Of a stretch of 64,000 nt of DNA, positions 1-9,346 are shown piece by piece (positions within the stretch are counted from its first letter, which is position 1; the number at the start of each line of letters is the position of its first letter). The notes beneath the pieces are model-generated. The model was not told where the DNA came from, did not search any database, and saw nothing but the letters and a program-made list of their open reading frames with translations. Location of the stretch: positions 186,001 through 250,000 of the forward strand of contig NZ_CACSKD010000007.1 in the NCBI RefSeq assembly GCF_902706285.1, given 5' to 3'. Position numbers and translations under genes: made by a program. The DNA is from Rhizobium sp. 18055. GTDB lineage: Bacteria > Pseudomonadota > Alphaproteobacteria > Rhizobiales > Rhizobiaceae.

Positions 1-1175
1 GTCGTGGTGATCTGTTCGAGTGCCGCAGCCGTCTCTTCGACCGAAGCCGCCTGCTGTTCGGTTCTCTTGGCAAGGTCGTCGGCAGCCGAGCGAATCTCGT
101 TTGCACCGGAATCGATGGCCCGTGCATTTTGCGCGACGCGCGTCAGAGCAGCCTGCAGTCGATCCGCGGAATTGTTGAAATTGCCGCGAACTTCATCGAG
201 ATTGGCAACGAAAGGCTGGGCGATACGGTAGGCAACATTGCCTTCTGCAAGGTTCAGCAGCCCCTGGGCCAGGCTATCGACCGCAAACTTGGTATCGGCC
301 GAATCCTTGGCGCGCTGGGAATCGCGTTCGATGCGCTCTTTTTCGGACATGCTGCGATTGTCGTTGGCTTCCTGTTCCAGACGAACGCGCTCATGCGCAT
401 TGTCGCGGAAGACGGCAACCGCATCGGCCATCTGTCCAACTTCATCCTTGCGGCCGAGACCGGAGATCTCCTGCTGCGTTTCGCCATTGGCAAGCGATAT
501 CATCCGCACACGAAGCCGATCGATCGGGCCGGTAATGCCGCGGGCGGAGACGAACAGCGACAGCACGATGCCGGCGAGGAACAGCACACCGAGCGCGACC
601 AGCGTGTTCAAGATCGTGCTGTTCGTCTGCTCGCCGATGACTTTGGTCCGCTCGGCAAGACCGACGGTCAGTTCATTGTTGATGTTCTTGGCATCGTTGC
701 GCCATGAGGCGACCAACGGGTCGGACTTTGCCAGAAGGGCCTTGGCCTCATCGACACGCCCCTCGGCATTGAGGGCCATCGCGTTGTCGGACAAAACGAA
801 GATCGCTTTGGCGTTGTCGGCAAACTTGCTGATGACCGCGTCATTTTCCGATGTCAGTTCTCTGGCTTTGTCGAGGCGTTCGAAAAGGACTTTCTTCGCA
901 TCGTCATAGGCCTTCTTGATCACGGCTTGATCAGCCGAACCGCCGGCATAGGTCACCGCCTGATAGGCGCTGTAGGACGCGGCAACCAGCGACGTTGTCG
1001 ATCGCGCCATTTCTGTTGTAGCGACGCCGTCGTTGGAAATGAACTCGTTATATTGCGTGTCTGCTGCCTTGTAGTTGCTTGCGATGACGGCAACGCCACC
1101 AACGCCAATGGCGCAGACAGGAATGATGAGAGAAAGGATTTTGGTGCGGATTTTTGCGTTCTGTAGGAAAGACAT
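1..1175 (-). CDS. Methyl-accepting chemotaxis protein, 3' end beyond window
   Basis: Chemoreceptor that would signal to CheA/CheW. The 391 visible codons start [16 protein letters not shown], a membrane anchor at about residues 10-32. An approximately 160-residue helical sensor region follows (no Cache domain recognised), then a second membrane segment near 200-220, HAMP-like linkers and the start of the methylation and signalling helices ([20 protein letters not shown]). The conserved hairpin tip lies beyond the left edge. The protein is a clear paralogue of the receptor at 36945-38885, with near-identical N-terminus and linker. It is encoded alone here, and its promoter should lie in the AT-rich stretch near 1280-1355. 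The family is certain; the ligand is unknown. Confidence 0.93.
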   Translation of the reverse strand, partial: MSFLQNAKIRTKILSLIIPVCAIGVGGVAVIASNYKAADTQYNEFISNDGVATTEMARSTTSLVAASYSAYQAVTYAGGSADQAVIKKAYDDAKKVLFERLDKARELTSENDAVISKFADNAKAIFVLSDNAMALNAEGRVDEAKALLAKSDPLVASWRNDAKNINNELTVGLAERTKVIGEQTNSTILNTLVALGVLFLAGIVLSLFVSARGITGPIDRLRVRMISLANGETQQEISGLGRKDEVGQMADAVAVFRDNAHERVRLEQEANDNRSMSEKERIERDSQRAKDSADTKFAVDSLAQGLLNLAEGNVAYRIAQPFVANLDEVRGNFNNSADRLQAALTRVAQNARAIDSGANEIRSAADDLAKRTEQQAASVEETAAALEQITT

Positions 1176-1616
1176 AATGCCCCGTGCATCTACCAATAAG
1201 ATCCCGCAAAACATGACGCGTCCTCCGCCGCCGCGACTGTGATCGTTTTGCAAAGAAAGATGAAAATGCCCCTTCATGGAGCAATCGATAACCCTAATAG
1301 ATTTGGGCTATAACTAATTTAAACTTAGTTAAACTTCTAAATTACCGAGTTTAATTTGAATTTTTTGCCGATTGTCGGCGTGACGTCTTCCTGGACGACA
1401 AAAGTGGTGCGGCAGGGCATCTGTCCTTCGGCTGTTATGCGTCCGGCAGTCAGATCCAACCGGAAGGGCCTTCGGCGCCTTGCCGTGTCAGCGACGCGGG
1501 TTCCGCAGCGCCGGTGCGGCGCAGGGCCGATAGCCGGCACCACTCATGACCTGCCGGAGCGCCCAGGAAACCTGGCAAACCACGGCAGGTTGTTGGAAAA
1601 GCCAACCAATCGTCGA
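1176..1616. other. Intergenic region, AT-rich upstream of chemoreceptor
   Basis: No convincing gene. Positions 1280-1355 are strongly AT-rich. Read on the minus strand they hold repeated AAGTTTAA units, including the tandem AAGTTTAACTAAGTTTAA at about 1317-1334. This is the likely promoter or regulator region of the chemoreceptor. At 1550-1589 a nested hairpin (CCTGCCG/CGGCAGG enclosing CCAGG/CCTGG) lies just past the alpha-glucosidase stop and may end that transcript, but it has no T-run. The short open frames here have no recognisable protein character. Confidence 0.4.
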
Positions 1617-3266
1617 TTAGGAAACCATTCCGCAAAACGCGTCAAGCGCCGCGAGCCTCACCACGCCGCCTGCAGCCACGCCTGATGCACCCGGCATCGC
1701 CACCGGCGCGCCAAGCACCATCCCCTTCGGCAAGGCAAACTCCGCCGGCTCGCGCGTCAGGTTGAACACGAACAGCAACGTTTCCGCACCCTTCTTGCGG
1801 GTGAACACCAGCAGGTCCTGGTCGGTCTCGAGAAACGTCATCGCCCCGTCGAGCAGTGCCGGATGCGCCTTGCGGAAGGCGAGCGCCTGGCGATAGTGGT
1901 GCAGCACCGAGCCTTGGTCGCTTTCCTGCACATCGACGGAGAGCGCCGCCTGCTCATAGGGCACCGGCAGCCAGGATTTGTCGGCCGTCGTGAAGCCCGC
2001 ATGCGCCTTGGCCGCCTCCCAGGGCATCGGCGTGCGGCATCCGTCACGCCCCTTGAAGGCCGGCCAGAAGCGGATGCCGTAGGGGTCGCGCAGATCCTCG
2101 AAGCTGAGTTCCGCCTCAGGCAGGCCAAGCTCCTCGCCCTGGTAGAGGCAGATCGAGCCGCGCAGCGCCGAAAGCACCGAGATGGCCAGCTTGGCGACAT
2201 CAGGCCGCTCTGCTTCCGTCCTGGCGAAGCGGCTGGCATGGCGCTCGACATCGTGGTTGGAAAACGCCCAGCACACCCAGCCGTCGGTCACCACCTTCTG
2301 GAAGGCATCGACGCAGCCGCGGATGTGGGACGCGGTAAACTCCGGCCCCAGCAGGTCGAACGTGTAGCACATGTGCAACTTGTCACCGCCGGTCGTATAG
2401 GCGGCCACCGTCTTCAGCGACCGCGCACCATCGCCCACCTCGCCAACCGTGGCGCGCCGCTCGTAGCGATCGAGCAGTGCGCGGAACCGCTGCAGGAAGA
2501 CGGTGTTCTCCGGCTGCGTCTTGTCGTAGAGGTGGTTCTGCATCCCGTAGGGATTGGTATCGGGTGCATCCAGCCCGCCATCGCTGGCATCCGGCTCGTG
2601 CGGAGGGTTGTCGCGCAACAGCTTGTCGCAGAAATAGTAGTTCACCGTGTCCAGCCGGAAGCCATCGACACCACGGTCGAGCCAGAATTTTGCCGTCTTC
2701 AGCAGCGCGTCCTGCACCACGACATTATGGAAATTCAGGTCCGGCTGCGAGGTGAGGAAATTGTGCTGGTAATACTGCCGGCGCACCCCGTCCCACTCCC
2801 AGCCCGGCCCGCCGAAGATCGACAGCCAGTTGTTCGGGGCTGTCCCATCCGGCTTCGGATCGGCCCAGACATACCAGTCGGCTTTCGGGTTGGTGCGGCT
2901 CGAACGGCTCTCGACGAACCACGGGTGAACATCGGCCGTGTGCGAAATCACCTGGTCGATGATCACCTTGATACCGAGCGCCTTCGCCGCCACCATCATC
3001 TCGTCGAAATCGGCAATCGTCCCGAAGATCGGATCGACGTCGCAATAGTCGGAGACGTCGTAGCCCATATCGGCCATCGGCGACTTGAAGAACGGCGACA
3101 GCCAGATCGCATCGACGCCGAGGCTGGCGATATAGGGAAGCTTGCGGGTGATCCCCTTGAGATCACCGAGCCCGTCGCCATTGGTGTCCTGGAACGACCG
3201 TGGATAGACCTGATAGACAACGGCACCCCGCCACCAATCCGCATTCCCGCTTGTCTGCAATACCAT
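1617..3266 (-). CDS. aglA: Alpha-glucosidase, GH13 family
   Basis: A 549-residue cytoplasmic glycoside hydrolase likely to release glucose from alpha-glucosides such as sucrose, maltose or trehalose. The (beta/alpha)8 barrel begins at WWRGAVVYQVYPRSF. The GH13 catalytic triad is visible as D206 (GFRLDTVN, nucleophile), E276 (VGEVGD, acid/base) and D339 (FSNHD). There is no signal peptide, and the length matches rhizobial AglA-type enzymes. The usual aglEFGK transporter genes are absent, so the symbol rests on the protein alone; an oligo-1,6-glucosidase or trehalose-related specificity is possible. The start at 3266 directly precedes the barrel and nothing upstream competes with it. Confidence 0.88.
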   Translation of the reverse strand: MVLQTSGNADWWRGAVVYQVYPRSFQDTNGDGLGDLKGITRKLPYIASLGVDAIWLSPFFKSPMADMGYDVSDYCDVDPIFGTIADFDEMMVAAKALGIKVIIDQVISHTADVHPWFVESRSSRTNPKADWYVWADPKPDGTAPNNWLSIFGGPGWEWDGVRRQYYQHNFLTSQPDLNFHNVVVQDALLKTAKFWLDRGVDGFRLDTVNYYFCDKLLRDNPPHEPDASDGGLDAPDTNPYGMQNHLYDKTQPENTVFLQRFRALLDRYERRATVGEVGDGARSLKTVAAYTTGGDKLHMCYTFDLLGPEFTASHIRGCVDAFQKVVTDGWVCWAFSNHDVERHASRFARTEAERPDVAKLAISVLSALRGSICLYQGEELGLPEAELSFEDLRDPYGIRFWPAFKGRDGCRTPMPWEAAKAHAGFTTADKSWLPVPYEQAALSVDVQESDQGSVLHHYRQALAFRKAHPALLDGAMTFLETDQDLLVFTRKKGAETLLFVFNLTREPAEFALPKGMVLGAPVAMPGASGVAAGGVVRLAALDAFCGMVS

Positions 3267-3371
3267 CTGTCGTCCGTCCTTGCGCCATTGTCTCGATTGC
3301 CGAGACTAAAGGGCTGCAGACAAAAGACAACCGCAGTCACGTCTTTTTGCGACCCGGCCAGGCAAGGCAAG

Positions 3372-3620
3372 TCAGCGCATCGGAACCGGGCAATCGCGCT
3401 TTGCCATCTTGCGCGCGATCTTGTCCTGCTTGTTCATTGCCTTGCGCATATGATGATTGTCGCCCGCCTGCCGCCATTTGCCGAGCAGCGCCTGGCAGGA
3501 CTGACCTTGCCTGTGACCGCCATCCCTGCCGGCAACGGCGGGATTGCTGGCAAGGGCGGGATTGCCGGCAAGCGGCAGAACCAGCAGCGCTGCTGCAGCC
3601 AGCCATAAGCGCGTCGTCAT
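3372..3620 (-). CDS. Small exported protein of unknown function
   Basis: 82 residues. A Sec signal peptide (MTTRLWLAAAALLVLPLAG, cleavage probably after PALA or ALAS) is followed by a short basic mature part. It contains two cysteines, one in SCQALLGKWR and one near the end in RDCPVPM, that could form a disulfide. The start at 3620 is chosen because GAGGGGA lies upstream at good spacing and because it opens the signal peptide. It lies divergent to the sugar kinase. I do not recognise the family. It is probably a periplasmic protein, and no function is proposed. Confidence 0.65.
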   Translation of the reverse strand: MTTRLWLAAAALLVLPLAGNPALASNPAVAGRDGGHRQGQSCQALLGKWRQAGDNHHMRKAMNKQDKIARKMAKRDCPVPMR

Positions 3621-3753
3621 CGGATATCCCCTCGCCATCATCAGCCCAAGCCTACGCCGCCATCCTGCTTGCGGCAAATGGCAGCCACTCCGCGCTTGTC
3701 AGCGCGCTGCTCTGCGCGTATCAGGCAGACGCGGAAAATCAGGGAGGCCAACG

Positions 3754-4665
3754 GTGAGTGGACGTTTTCTGTCGATCGGGGAGTGCATGGTGGAGCTGTC
3801 GCAGGCCGGTGCCGGTCTGCTGCGCAAGGGTTTTGCCGGCGATACGCTGAACACCGCATGGTATGCCCGCGCCTGCTTCTCCGCACAATGGGCGGTCGAT
3901 TACTGCACCGCGCTCGGCGACGACGCCATGTCCGACGAGATGCTCGCCTTCTTCCAGGAAGCCGGCATCGGCACCAGCCGAATCCGCCGCATCAAGGGCA
4001 AATCCCCCGGCCTCTACATGATCAGCCTGCGCGACGGCGAACGCTCCTTCAGCTACTGGCGCGAGAACTCCGCGGCCCGCCAGCTTGCCGCCGATCCGGA
4101 TTTTCTGCGCCAGGCGATCGAAAGCGCCGACGTCATCTATTTCTCCGGCATCACGCTTGCCATCCTCTCGCGCGACGATGCCGACACGCTGCTGGCCGAA
4201 GCCCGCCGCGCCAAGGCATCCGGCAAGCTCGTCGCCTTCGACCCCAACATCCGTCCGCGCCTGTGGTCCGGCTATGACGAAATGCACGCAACCATCAGCG
4301 AAGGCGCACGCGCCGCCTCTCTGGTGCTGCCGAGCTTCGACGACGAGGCCGCCCATTTCGGCGATGGCTCGATCGAAGCGACCATAGAGCGCTACCGGGC
4401 GCTCGGCGTCCACGACATCGTGGTCAAGAACGGTGCCGACGGCGCCACCCTCAATTTCGGCGGCAGCGAAAGCTTCGTGCCCGCCGAAAAGGTCGAGCAG
4501 GTGATCGACACCACAAGCGCCGGCGACAGCTTCAACGGCGCCTTCCTCGCCCGCTACCTCGAGACCAGCGACGCCACGGCGGCTGCCCGATTTGCGGCCA
4601 AGGTGGCGGCACGCGTGGTCAGCGAGCATGGGGCGCTGGTGGCGAAGAGCAAGCTGGGGATTTGA
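3754..4665 (+). CDS. kdgK: 2-dehydro-3-deoxygluconokinase (PfkB-family sugar kinase)
   Basis: A 303-residue ribokinase-fold kinase predicted to phosphorylate 2-keto-3-deoxygluconate with ATP, feeding the Entner-Doudoroff aldolase. The N-terminal FLSIGECMVELS and the C-terminal PfkB signature DTTSAGDSFNGAF, with the catalytic Asp in AGDSFNG, are both present. The start is GTG at 3754: AGGGAGG lies 7 nt upstream, and upstream in-frame codons have no homology character. No kdgA or transporter is adjacent, so the substrate is inferred from family resemblance. Another sugar kinase activity is possible. Confidence 0.85.
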   Translation: MSGRFLSIGECMVELSQAGAGLLRKGFAGDTLNTAWYARACFSAQWAVDYCTALGDDAMSDEMLAFFQEAGIGTSRIRRIKGKSPGLYMISLRDGERSFSYWRENSAARQLAADPDFLRQAIESADVIYFSGITLAILSRDDADTLLAEARRAKASGKLVAFDPNIRPRLWSGYDEMHATISEGARAASLVLPSFDDEAAHFGDGSIEATIERYRALGVHDIVVKNGADGATLNFGGSESFVPAEKVEQVIDTTSAGDSFNGAFLARYLETSDATAAARFAAKVAARVVSEHGALVAKSKLGI

Positions 4666-4674
4666 GGGAGAGAT

Positions 4675-4998
4675 TTAGAGAAGGGCAATGATTTTGGTGA
4701 ACGCGGCGGCAACCTTCGAGGCGATTTCCGCGGTCTTGACCATATTCTCGATGTCTTTCACCACATCTTCCAATTCCTTCTTCGAATCCCGCATACCAGC
4801 TGTGATGGCCGCATACTGATCAGCGCTTGTCTTGAGCCTGGCAACCGTTAGTGCATCGAGCTCCGCCTTGAACTTCCTCGTCCGATCGACGAACCAGGCT
4901 GCGTCCTCTCCAGTCTTCGCGTCGATACTCGCATCCGTTGACCTTTCCATTCCCCTGCTGATACGCTCGTAGGAAGTCCTATAACTGGTCATTGTCAT
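4675..4998 (-). CDS. Small alpha-helical protein, operon partner of lipoprotein
   Basis: 107 residues, charged and almost wholly helical, with no signal peptide. The run ELEDVVKDIENMVKTAEI toward the C-terminus suggests a coiled coil, ending in the hydrophobic helix KVAAAFTKIIALL. Its start overlaps the stop of the upstream lipoprotein gene by 4 nt (ATGA), so the two are translationally coupled. I do not recognise the family. Coupling to a lipoprotein suggests a joint role at the envelope, but this is inference only. Confidence 0.7.
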   Translation of the reverse strand: MTMTSYRTSYERISRGMERSTDASIDAKTGEDAAWFVDRTRKFKAELDALTVARLKTSADQYAAITAGMRDSKKELEDVVKDIENMVKTAEIASKVAAAFTKIIALL

Positions 4999-5903
4999 CC
5001 TTTCGCGGACAGGAATGGTTCAATTGCCGACTGCAGTTCTTTCGCCGCTTCGATAAAGCGTGCCAAGGTCATGGGATTGGGCTTTTCTTCAGCCAGCTGC
5101 TTGTGAGCGGCAACAAGCGTGTCGAGAAGCACCTCATAGCCACGCTTCTGTCCGGGTTTTGGCGAAAGAAACGGTGCGACGGCTGCCTCCATCTCAAGTC
5201 GATCTTTCAGGAACGCGCGATACGCGAAATATCTTTCGCCAGCAGCAGACCCACCATTCTGACCGTCACCGTGTATCCGTTCCAAAGATCCGTACTGTTG
5301 TTTCAGCCATGGCACGTAGGTCGCCTTGATATTATCGGCCATGACACTGAAGTCCTGCGCCAACAACGCCCGCCCCTTCACAATGGAAGGATGCGCCTTT
5401 GCGACTATCCTCTGAATCCTGCGGTATTCGATCTCCGTGATCGCCTTGCGAGCAACGAGGCCGGCACCATTCAAAATCGGCTTGAACGTCGCGTTCTCTG
5501 CGAGCTTGGGCGCAGTCGTGGTAACTGCAGCCTGCAGTTTGGCAACGGCACCTCCGAGATCATCGCCGGCAACACCTGCTGCAGCCTTCGCAAGCGCCTG
5601 CCCATACTCTGAAAGAGCCTGTGCGAATGCGATACGCTGGTTCCATTGCTCATCGACAACAGAATGTTTGGCTATAGGTGGCGGAAATGCGTATGGAGCA
5701 TCGCCCCGTGTGAACAGATAGGATTCCTGCTCAATAACGAGCCGCTCATCCATCGTCCGCTTCATCGCACCAGTGCTTCGCGCCGCCTCGGCCACCGCCG
5801 TCGTCGCCGCCCCGAACTGCTGAATATCCCCGGCATCGACACTGGCGCAGCCGGCCAAAGCCGTGGCCGCAAGCAGTGCAAGCACCCGCAACTGTTTTGA
5901 CAT
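4995..5903 (-). CDS. Predicted lipoprotein of unknown function
   Basis: 302 residues. MSKQLRVLALLAATALAGC is a lipoprotein signal peptide with lipobox LAGC, so the mature protein is probably anchored by its first Cys. The rest is mostly helical with no domain I can name. The start at 5903 is preferred over in-frame TTG at 5927 because AGGGGA sits about 8 nt upstream and it opens the signal peptide. It is the first gene of a two-gene operon with the helical protein at 4675-4998 (4-nt overlap). The two could form an envelope pair. Confidence 0.8.
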   Translation of the reverse strand: MSKQLRVLALLAATALAGCASVDAGDIQQFGAATTAVAEAARSTGAMKRTMDERLVIEQESYLFTRGDAPYAFPPPIAKHSVVDEQWNQRIAFAQALSEYGQALAKAAAGVAGDDLGGAVAKLQAAVTTTAPKLAENATFKPILNGAGLVARKAITEIEYRRIQRIVAKAHPSIVKGRALLAQDFSVMADNIKATYVPWLKQQYGSLERIHGDGQNGGSAAGERYFAYRAFLKDRLEMEAAVAPFLSPKPGQKRGYEVLLDTLVAAHKQLAEEKPNPMTLARFIEAAKELQSAIEPFLSAKG

Positions 5904-6127
5904 GAACCGTTCCCCTGACCTCGCCAAGGGATATCAAGTTTTCAGTTGCAGACAACAAATCGCACGCAACCAAGGATAGCGACAACGCACGTATCAGGCT
6001 GCACCGCCGGCCTGTAATATTTCCATCATCGAGACCAGCGACAATGTTGGCGTGGGAATCGGTCGGCCGGCGCCCGCCCGGAGCTTGGCGCCATCATCCG
6101 GAAATCGGCGCGGATGGAAGTCGGAAC

Positions 6128-7324
6128 ATGCTGCAACGTCTGCCTGATATCACTGACGGCGAGAGCGCCACCTCTCCGCTTGGCACCTTGCCGCTCGAAA
6201 AGCCGGAGCGGCTCGTCATCGTCAGCGATGCCTGGCACCCGCAGATCAACGGCGTCGTCCGCTCGATCGAAAACACCAATCGCGAGCTGGTAAAGATCGG
6301 CGTCGAGGTGGCGATGGTGACGCCGCAGGGCTTCCACAGCATTCCCTGCCCCACCTATCCCGAGATCCGCCTGTCGATCGCCGGCTACCGCAGCGTTGCC
6401 CGCGCGATCGAGAAGCACCGGCCCTCCTATGTCCATATCGCCACCGAAGGCCCGCTCGGGCTGACGGCGCGGCGCTGGTGCCTGAAGAACCGCATGCCGT
6501 TCTCCACCAGCTATCACACCCGCTTCCCCGAATATGTCGCCGCCCGGCTGCCGATCCCGAAGAGTTGGCTCTACGCCTTCGTCAAGTGGTTCCACAACTC
6601 CGGCGCCGGCTGCATGGTGGCGACGCCGAGCCTTGCGCGCGAACTCTCGGAAAAAGGCATCCGCAACCTGATGCCCTGGAGCCGCGGCATTGACGCCAAC
6701 CAGTTCCATCCCGCAGAGCTGGAAGACAAGCCTTTCGGTTTGGCCCGCCCGATCTACATGACGGTCGGCCGCGTCGCGCTGGAAAAGAACCTGCCGGCCT
6801 TTCTCGATCTCGATCTGCCAGGCGCGAAGGTGGTGGTCGGCGATGGCCCGGCCCGCGCCGAACTCGAAAGGCGCTACCCTGATGTGCATTTCACCGGCCT
6901 CAAGATCGGCCAGGAGCTGGCCGCCATCTACGCCCAGGCCGATGTCTTCGTCTTCCCGTCGCTGACCGACACCTTCGGCAACACCATCCTCGAGGCGCTG
7001 GCCTCCGGCGTCCCCGTCGCCGCCTACCCGGTCACCGGCCCGCTCGATATCATCGGCGAGGACAGCGAGGTCGGTGCCCTTGACGCGGACCTGCGCAAGG
7101 CCTGCCTGGCGGCACTCTCCGCGTCACGCGAAAAGGCCCGCGAACTCGCCACGCAATATTCCTGGGAAGCCGCCACCCAGCAGTTCATCACCAACATCCG
7201 CGCCGCCAACGGCGTCATCACCCCGAAGTGGAAGAAGGCCTGGCAATACGCCTCGAAGTCGCTGCCGCGCAACAAGCGGCTTGGCGACGTGGAGACGGCG
7301 ACGACGTTGACGGCGAACTCTTAA
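6128..7324 (+). CDS. GT4-family glycosyltransferase (MgtA/SqdX-like)
   Basis: A 398-residue GT-B retaining glycosyltransferase that transfers a sugar from an NDP-sugar. The N-terminal domain opens with RLVIVSDAWHPQINGVVRSI, typical of the lipid-modifying MgtA/SqdX branch. The C-terminal domain has VGRVALEKNLPAFL and the donor-site EX7E region FPSLTDTFGNTILEALASG. In rhizobia this branch includes enzymes making glycolipids such as glucuronosyl- or sulfoquinovosyl-diacylglycerol, so a diacylglycerol acceptor is plausible but unproven. ATG 6128 is chosen over earlier in-frame codons because conservation begins just after it. It stands alone. Confidence 0.85.
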   Translation: MLQRLPDITDGESATSPLGTLPLEKPERLVIVSDAWHPQINGVVRSIENTNRELVKIGVEVAMVTPQGFHSIPCPTYPEIRLSIAGYRSVARAIEKHRPSYVHIATEGPLGLTARRWCLKNRMPFSTSYHTRFPEYVAARLPIPKSWLYAFVKWFHNSGAGCMVATPSLARELSEKGIRNLMPWSRGIDANQFHPAELEDKPFGLARPIYMTVGRVALEKNLPAFLDLDLPGAKVVVGDGPARAELERRYPDVHFTGLKIGQELAAIYAQADVFVFPSLTDTFGNTILEALASGVPVAAYPVTGPLDIIGEDSEVGALDADLRKACLAALSASREKARELATQYSWEAATQQFITNIRAANGVITPKWKKAWQYASKSLPRNKRLGDVETATTLTANS

Positions 7325-7371
7325 GTCTCCCAACGACAGATCGTTCGCGGCAAACTCCCAAACCCTCCCTG

Positions 7372-7440
7372 ATCCTCGCCCTTGTGGCGGGGATCCAGCC
7401 TGCGCTGGATACCTGTGACGAGCACAGGTATGAGGGTAGA
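7372..7440. repeat. Rhizobial palindromic intergenic repeat
   Basis: Two nested palindromes lie between the glycosyltransferase and the convergent MFS gene: ATCCAG-N6-CTGGAT (7393-7410) and ATACCTGTG-ACGAG-CACAGGTAT (7409-7431, perfect 9-bp stem). The reverse-strand text, with ACCTGTGCTCGTCACAGGT then GGATCC, matches a repeat I know to be common in rhizobial intergenic DNA. It may act as a transcript end between the convergent genes. Confidence 0.55.
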
Positions 7441-7540
7441 GATGAATGGCGCAGGGGAGCCGACAGCATTCCTTCGGCACTTCCAGCGCGCTCTCAAAAT
7501 GGCGGCAAGCAGCCAACGCCCTGCGTGGACAAACTCATCA

Positions 7541-8770
7541 TCACTCCGCAGCGCCCAGCGCCTGTCGCCCGCGTTCACCCGGCAGCGCCGGAAACGCCAG
7601 CGCAATCGCCGCCGCGCCCAGGCCCACCATCGCAGAGCCGATGAACAGCCACGAATAATTGCCGAAACGGTCGAAGATCCAGCCGCCGATCAGCGGCCCG
7701 AAGGCCATGCCGAGGCTGGAGAGCATGGTGGCCGCGCCGAACACCGTGCCGATGATCTTCGGCCCGAAATACTCGCGCGCCAGTACCGCATAGAGCGGCA
7801 TCACCCCGCCATAGGCGCTGCCGAAGACGAGCGCCAGCATGTAGAATTCGCCGAGCTTGCTGACGAACAGATAGCCCATCAGCACCACCGCTTGAATTAG
7901 CAGCCCGCCGACCAGCACCGGCTTAACCCCGATCCGGTCGGCAAGCGTCCCATAGACCAGCCGGCCGCCGAGCCCCGCCAGCCCCTCGACGCTGTAGATG
8001 CTGACCGCTGCCATCGGCGCCACGCCGCAGATCGTCGCATAGCTGACCATGTGGAAGATCGGCCCCGAATGCGCCGCGCAGCAGGCAAAGAAGGTCAGCC
8101 CGAGCACGATGAACTGCGGCGAGCGAAACACTTGCGACAGTGGTGCAGCAGCCCGGTCGGCAGGCATCTCCGCGGCGGCCGCATCGCCGTCAGCCTCGGG
8201 CGCACGCCGAACCAGCAATGCCGCCGGCACCAGCAGCACCCAGGCACCGATGCCGATGATCAGCATCGCCGTGCGCCAGTCATAGGCCGAGATCAGCCAA
8301 CGGGCGAACGGCGAGATGGTCATCGGCGCCACCCCCATGCCGGCCGAGACGAGCGATACGGCAAGTCCGCGGTTCTCGTCGAACCATGCCGTGGTGGCGG
8401 CAATCATCGGCGCGAAGAATGTGCTGGCCGCAAGCCCCACGAGCACACCGTAGGCCAACTGGAACTGCAGCAGCGTACCGGCCCGGCTGGAAAGCACCAG
8501 CGCCAGCCCGAGCAACGCCGCGCCGATCAGCACCACGATGCGCGGCCCGAAACGGTCGCTGGCAGCGCCCCAGAAGAAGCCGCCGAAACCCATGACGATG
8601 AAGTTCAGCGTCATCGCGCTGGCAATGCCGATATGCGACCAGCCGGTGTCGAGCGCGATCGGCTCCTGAAAGATCGCCAGCGAGAACATCGCCCCCAGCG
8701 CCACGCAGGTCATCAGGGCGCCGGCCCCGACGATCACCCAACGATAGGCCCCACGATCGGAATAGCTCAT
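7541..8770 (-). CDS. MFS transporter, oxalate/formate antiporter-like
   Basis: 409 residues, about 12 membrane helices. The loop motif after helix 2 is visible as GAASDRFGPRIVV, and its second-half counterpart as GTLADRIGVKPVLV. The pattern fits the OFA or monocarboxylate branch of the major facilitator superfamily. The start at 8770 (MSYSDRGAYRW) is preferred over longer in-frame options because AGGGAGG lies 10 nt upstream and the first helix begins about 10 residues in. Substrate unknown. It is convergent with the glycosyltransferase gene and has no operon partner. Confidence 0.85.
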   Translation of the reverse strand: MSYSDRGAYRWVIVGAGALMTCVALGAMFSLAIFQEPIALDTGWSHIGIASAMTLNFIVMGFGGFFWGAASDRFGPRIVVLIGAALLGLALVLSSRAGTLLQFQLAYGVLVGLAASTFFAPMIAATTAWFDENRGLAVSLVSAGMGVAPMTISPFARWLISAYDWRTAMLIIGIGAWVLLVPAALLVRRAPEADGDAAAAEMPADRAAAPLSQVFRSPQFIVLGLTFFACCAAHSGPIFHMVSYATICGVAPMAAVSIYSVEGLAGLGGRLVYGTLADRIGVKPVLVGGLLIQAVVLMGYLFVSKLGEFYMLALVFGSAYGGVMPLYAVLAREYFGPKIIGTVFGAATMLSSLGMAFGPLIGGWIFDRFGNYSWLFIGSAMVGLGAAAIALAFPALPGERGRQALGAAE

Positions 8771-9026
8771 GATCCCGCATCCTCCCTGTCCGAACAATCC
8801 GTCAGGCCCGCGCCGCAGCATGGCGCTCGGTTCCCATTCTTTCAAGACGTTCGGCGACCGACATCCCCGACACCGGCACTGCATTTTTGCGACTGCCGCG
8901 ATATCAGGCACTGCCCTCCAGATCGAAATGCCGTCTTACCCAAAAATAGTCATATATATTAAAACAGGATTATTAGACAAACCAAAGCCTTCGTGAGATT
9001 CTCAGGAAATAGAATCAGGGCACGAG

Positions 9027-9260
9027 ATGGCTGACGAACGTTATTTATACGATTCGAATTCGCACAAGGCGGTCATGTACCAGGCCGGCGAACATCTGTA
9101 CCCAATCTCGGGCAGCAAGGCGCAGCACTGGGTCTCAGGAGACTATATTTTCTCCATGGAGACGCAGGCGATTACTTACTGGATACTTGGAAAAGACGTT
9201 TACGGCCACATCGGCAACGGCGAATTGACGCGAGAACCGATTTACTACTTCGGCGCTTGA
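9027..9260 (+). CDS. Small protein with possible 4-fold beta flower domain
   Basis: 77 residues rich in aromatic residues, with short beta-like units each ending in a Tyr/Trp/His-containing turn: RYLYDSNS, AVMYQAGEHLYPI, DYIFSMETQAITYWI, DVYGHIGN. This resembles the small 4-fold beta flower domain, which is known mainly from sequence families. There is no signal peptide. AGGG lies ahead of the ATG. It has an AT-rich promoter region upstream, near 8940-8975, and is convergent with der. The domain call is tentative. Confidence 0.6.
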   Translation: MADERYLYDSNSHKAVMYQAGEHLYPISGSKAQHWVSGDYIFSMETQAITYWILGKDVYGHIGNGELTREPIYYFGA

Positions 9261-9346
9261 AGCGTGGCCGGCCGATCCGGCAGAGAAAAATCTCAGATGC
9301 CCGACCAGCGGCAGGCACCGCCCGCAGGCGGCACCAGCTTTCTCAC

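Noticed and set aside
1863..3608. Open frame of about 581 codons opposite the alpha-glucosidase
   Set aside because: Antisense to a GH13 gene with intact catalytic residues; no family character in its translation.
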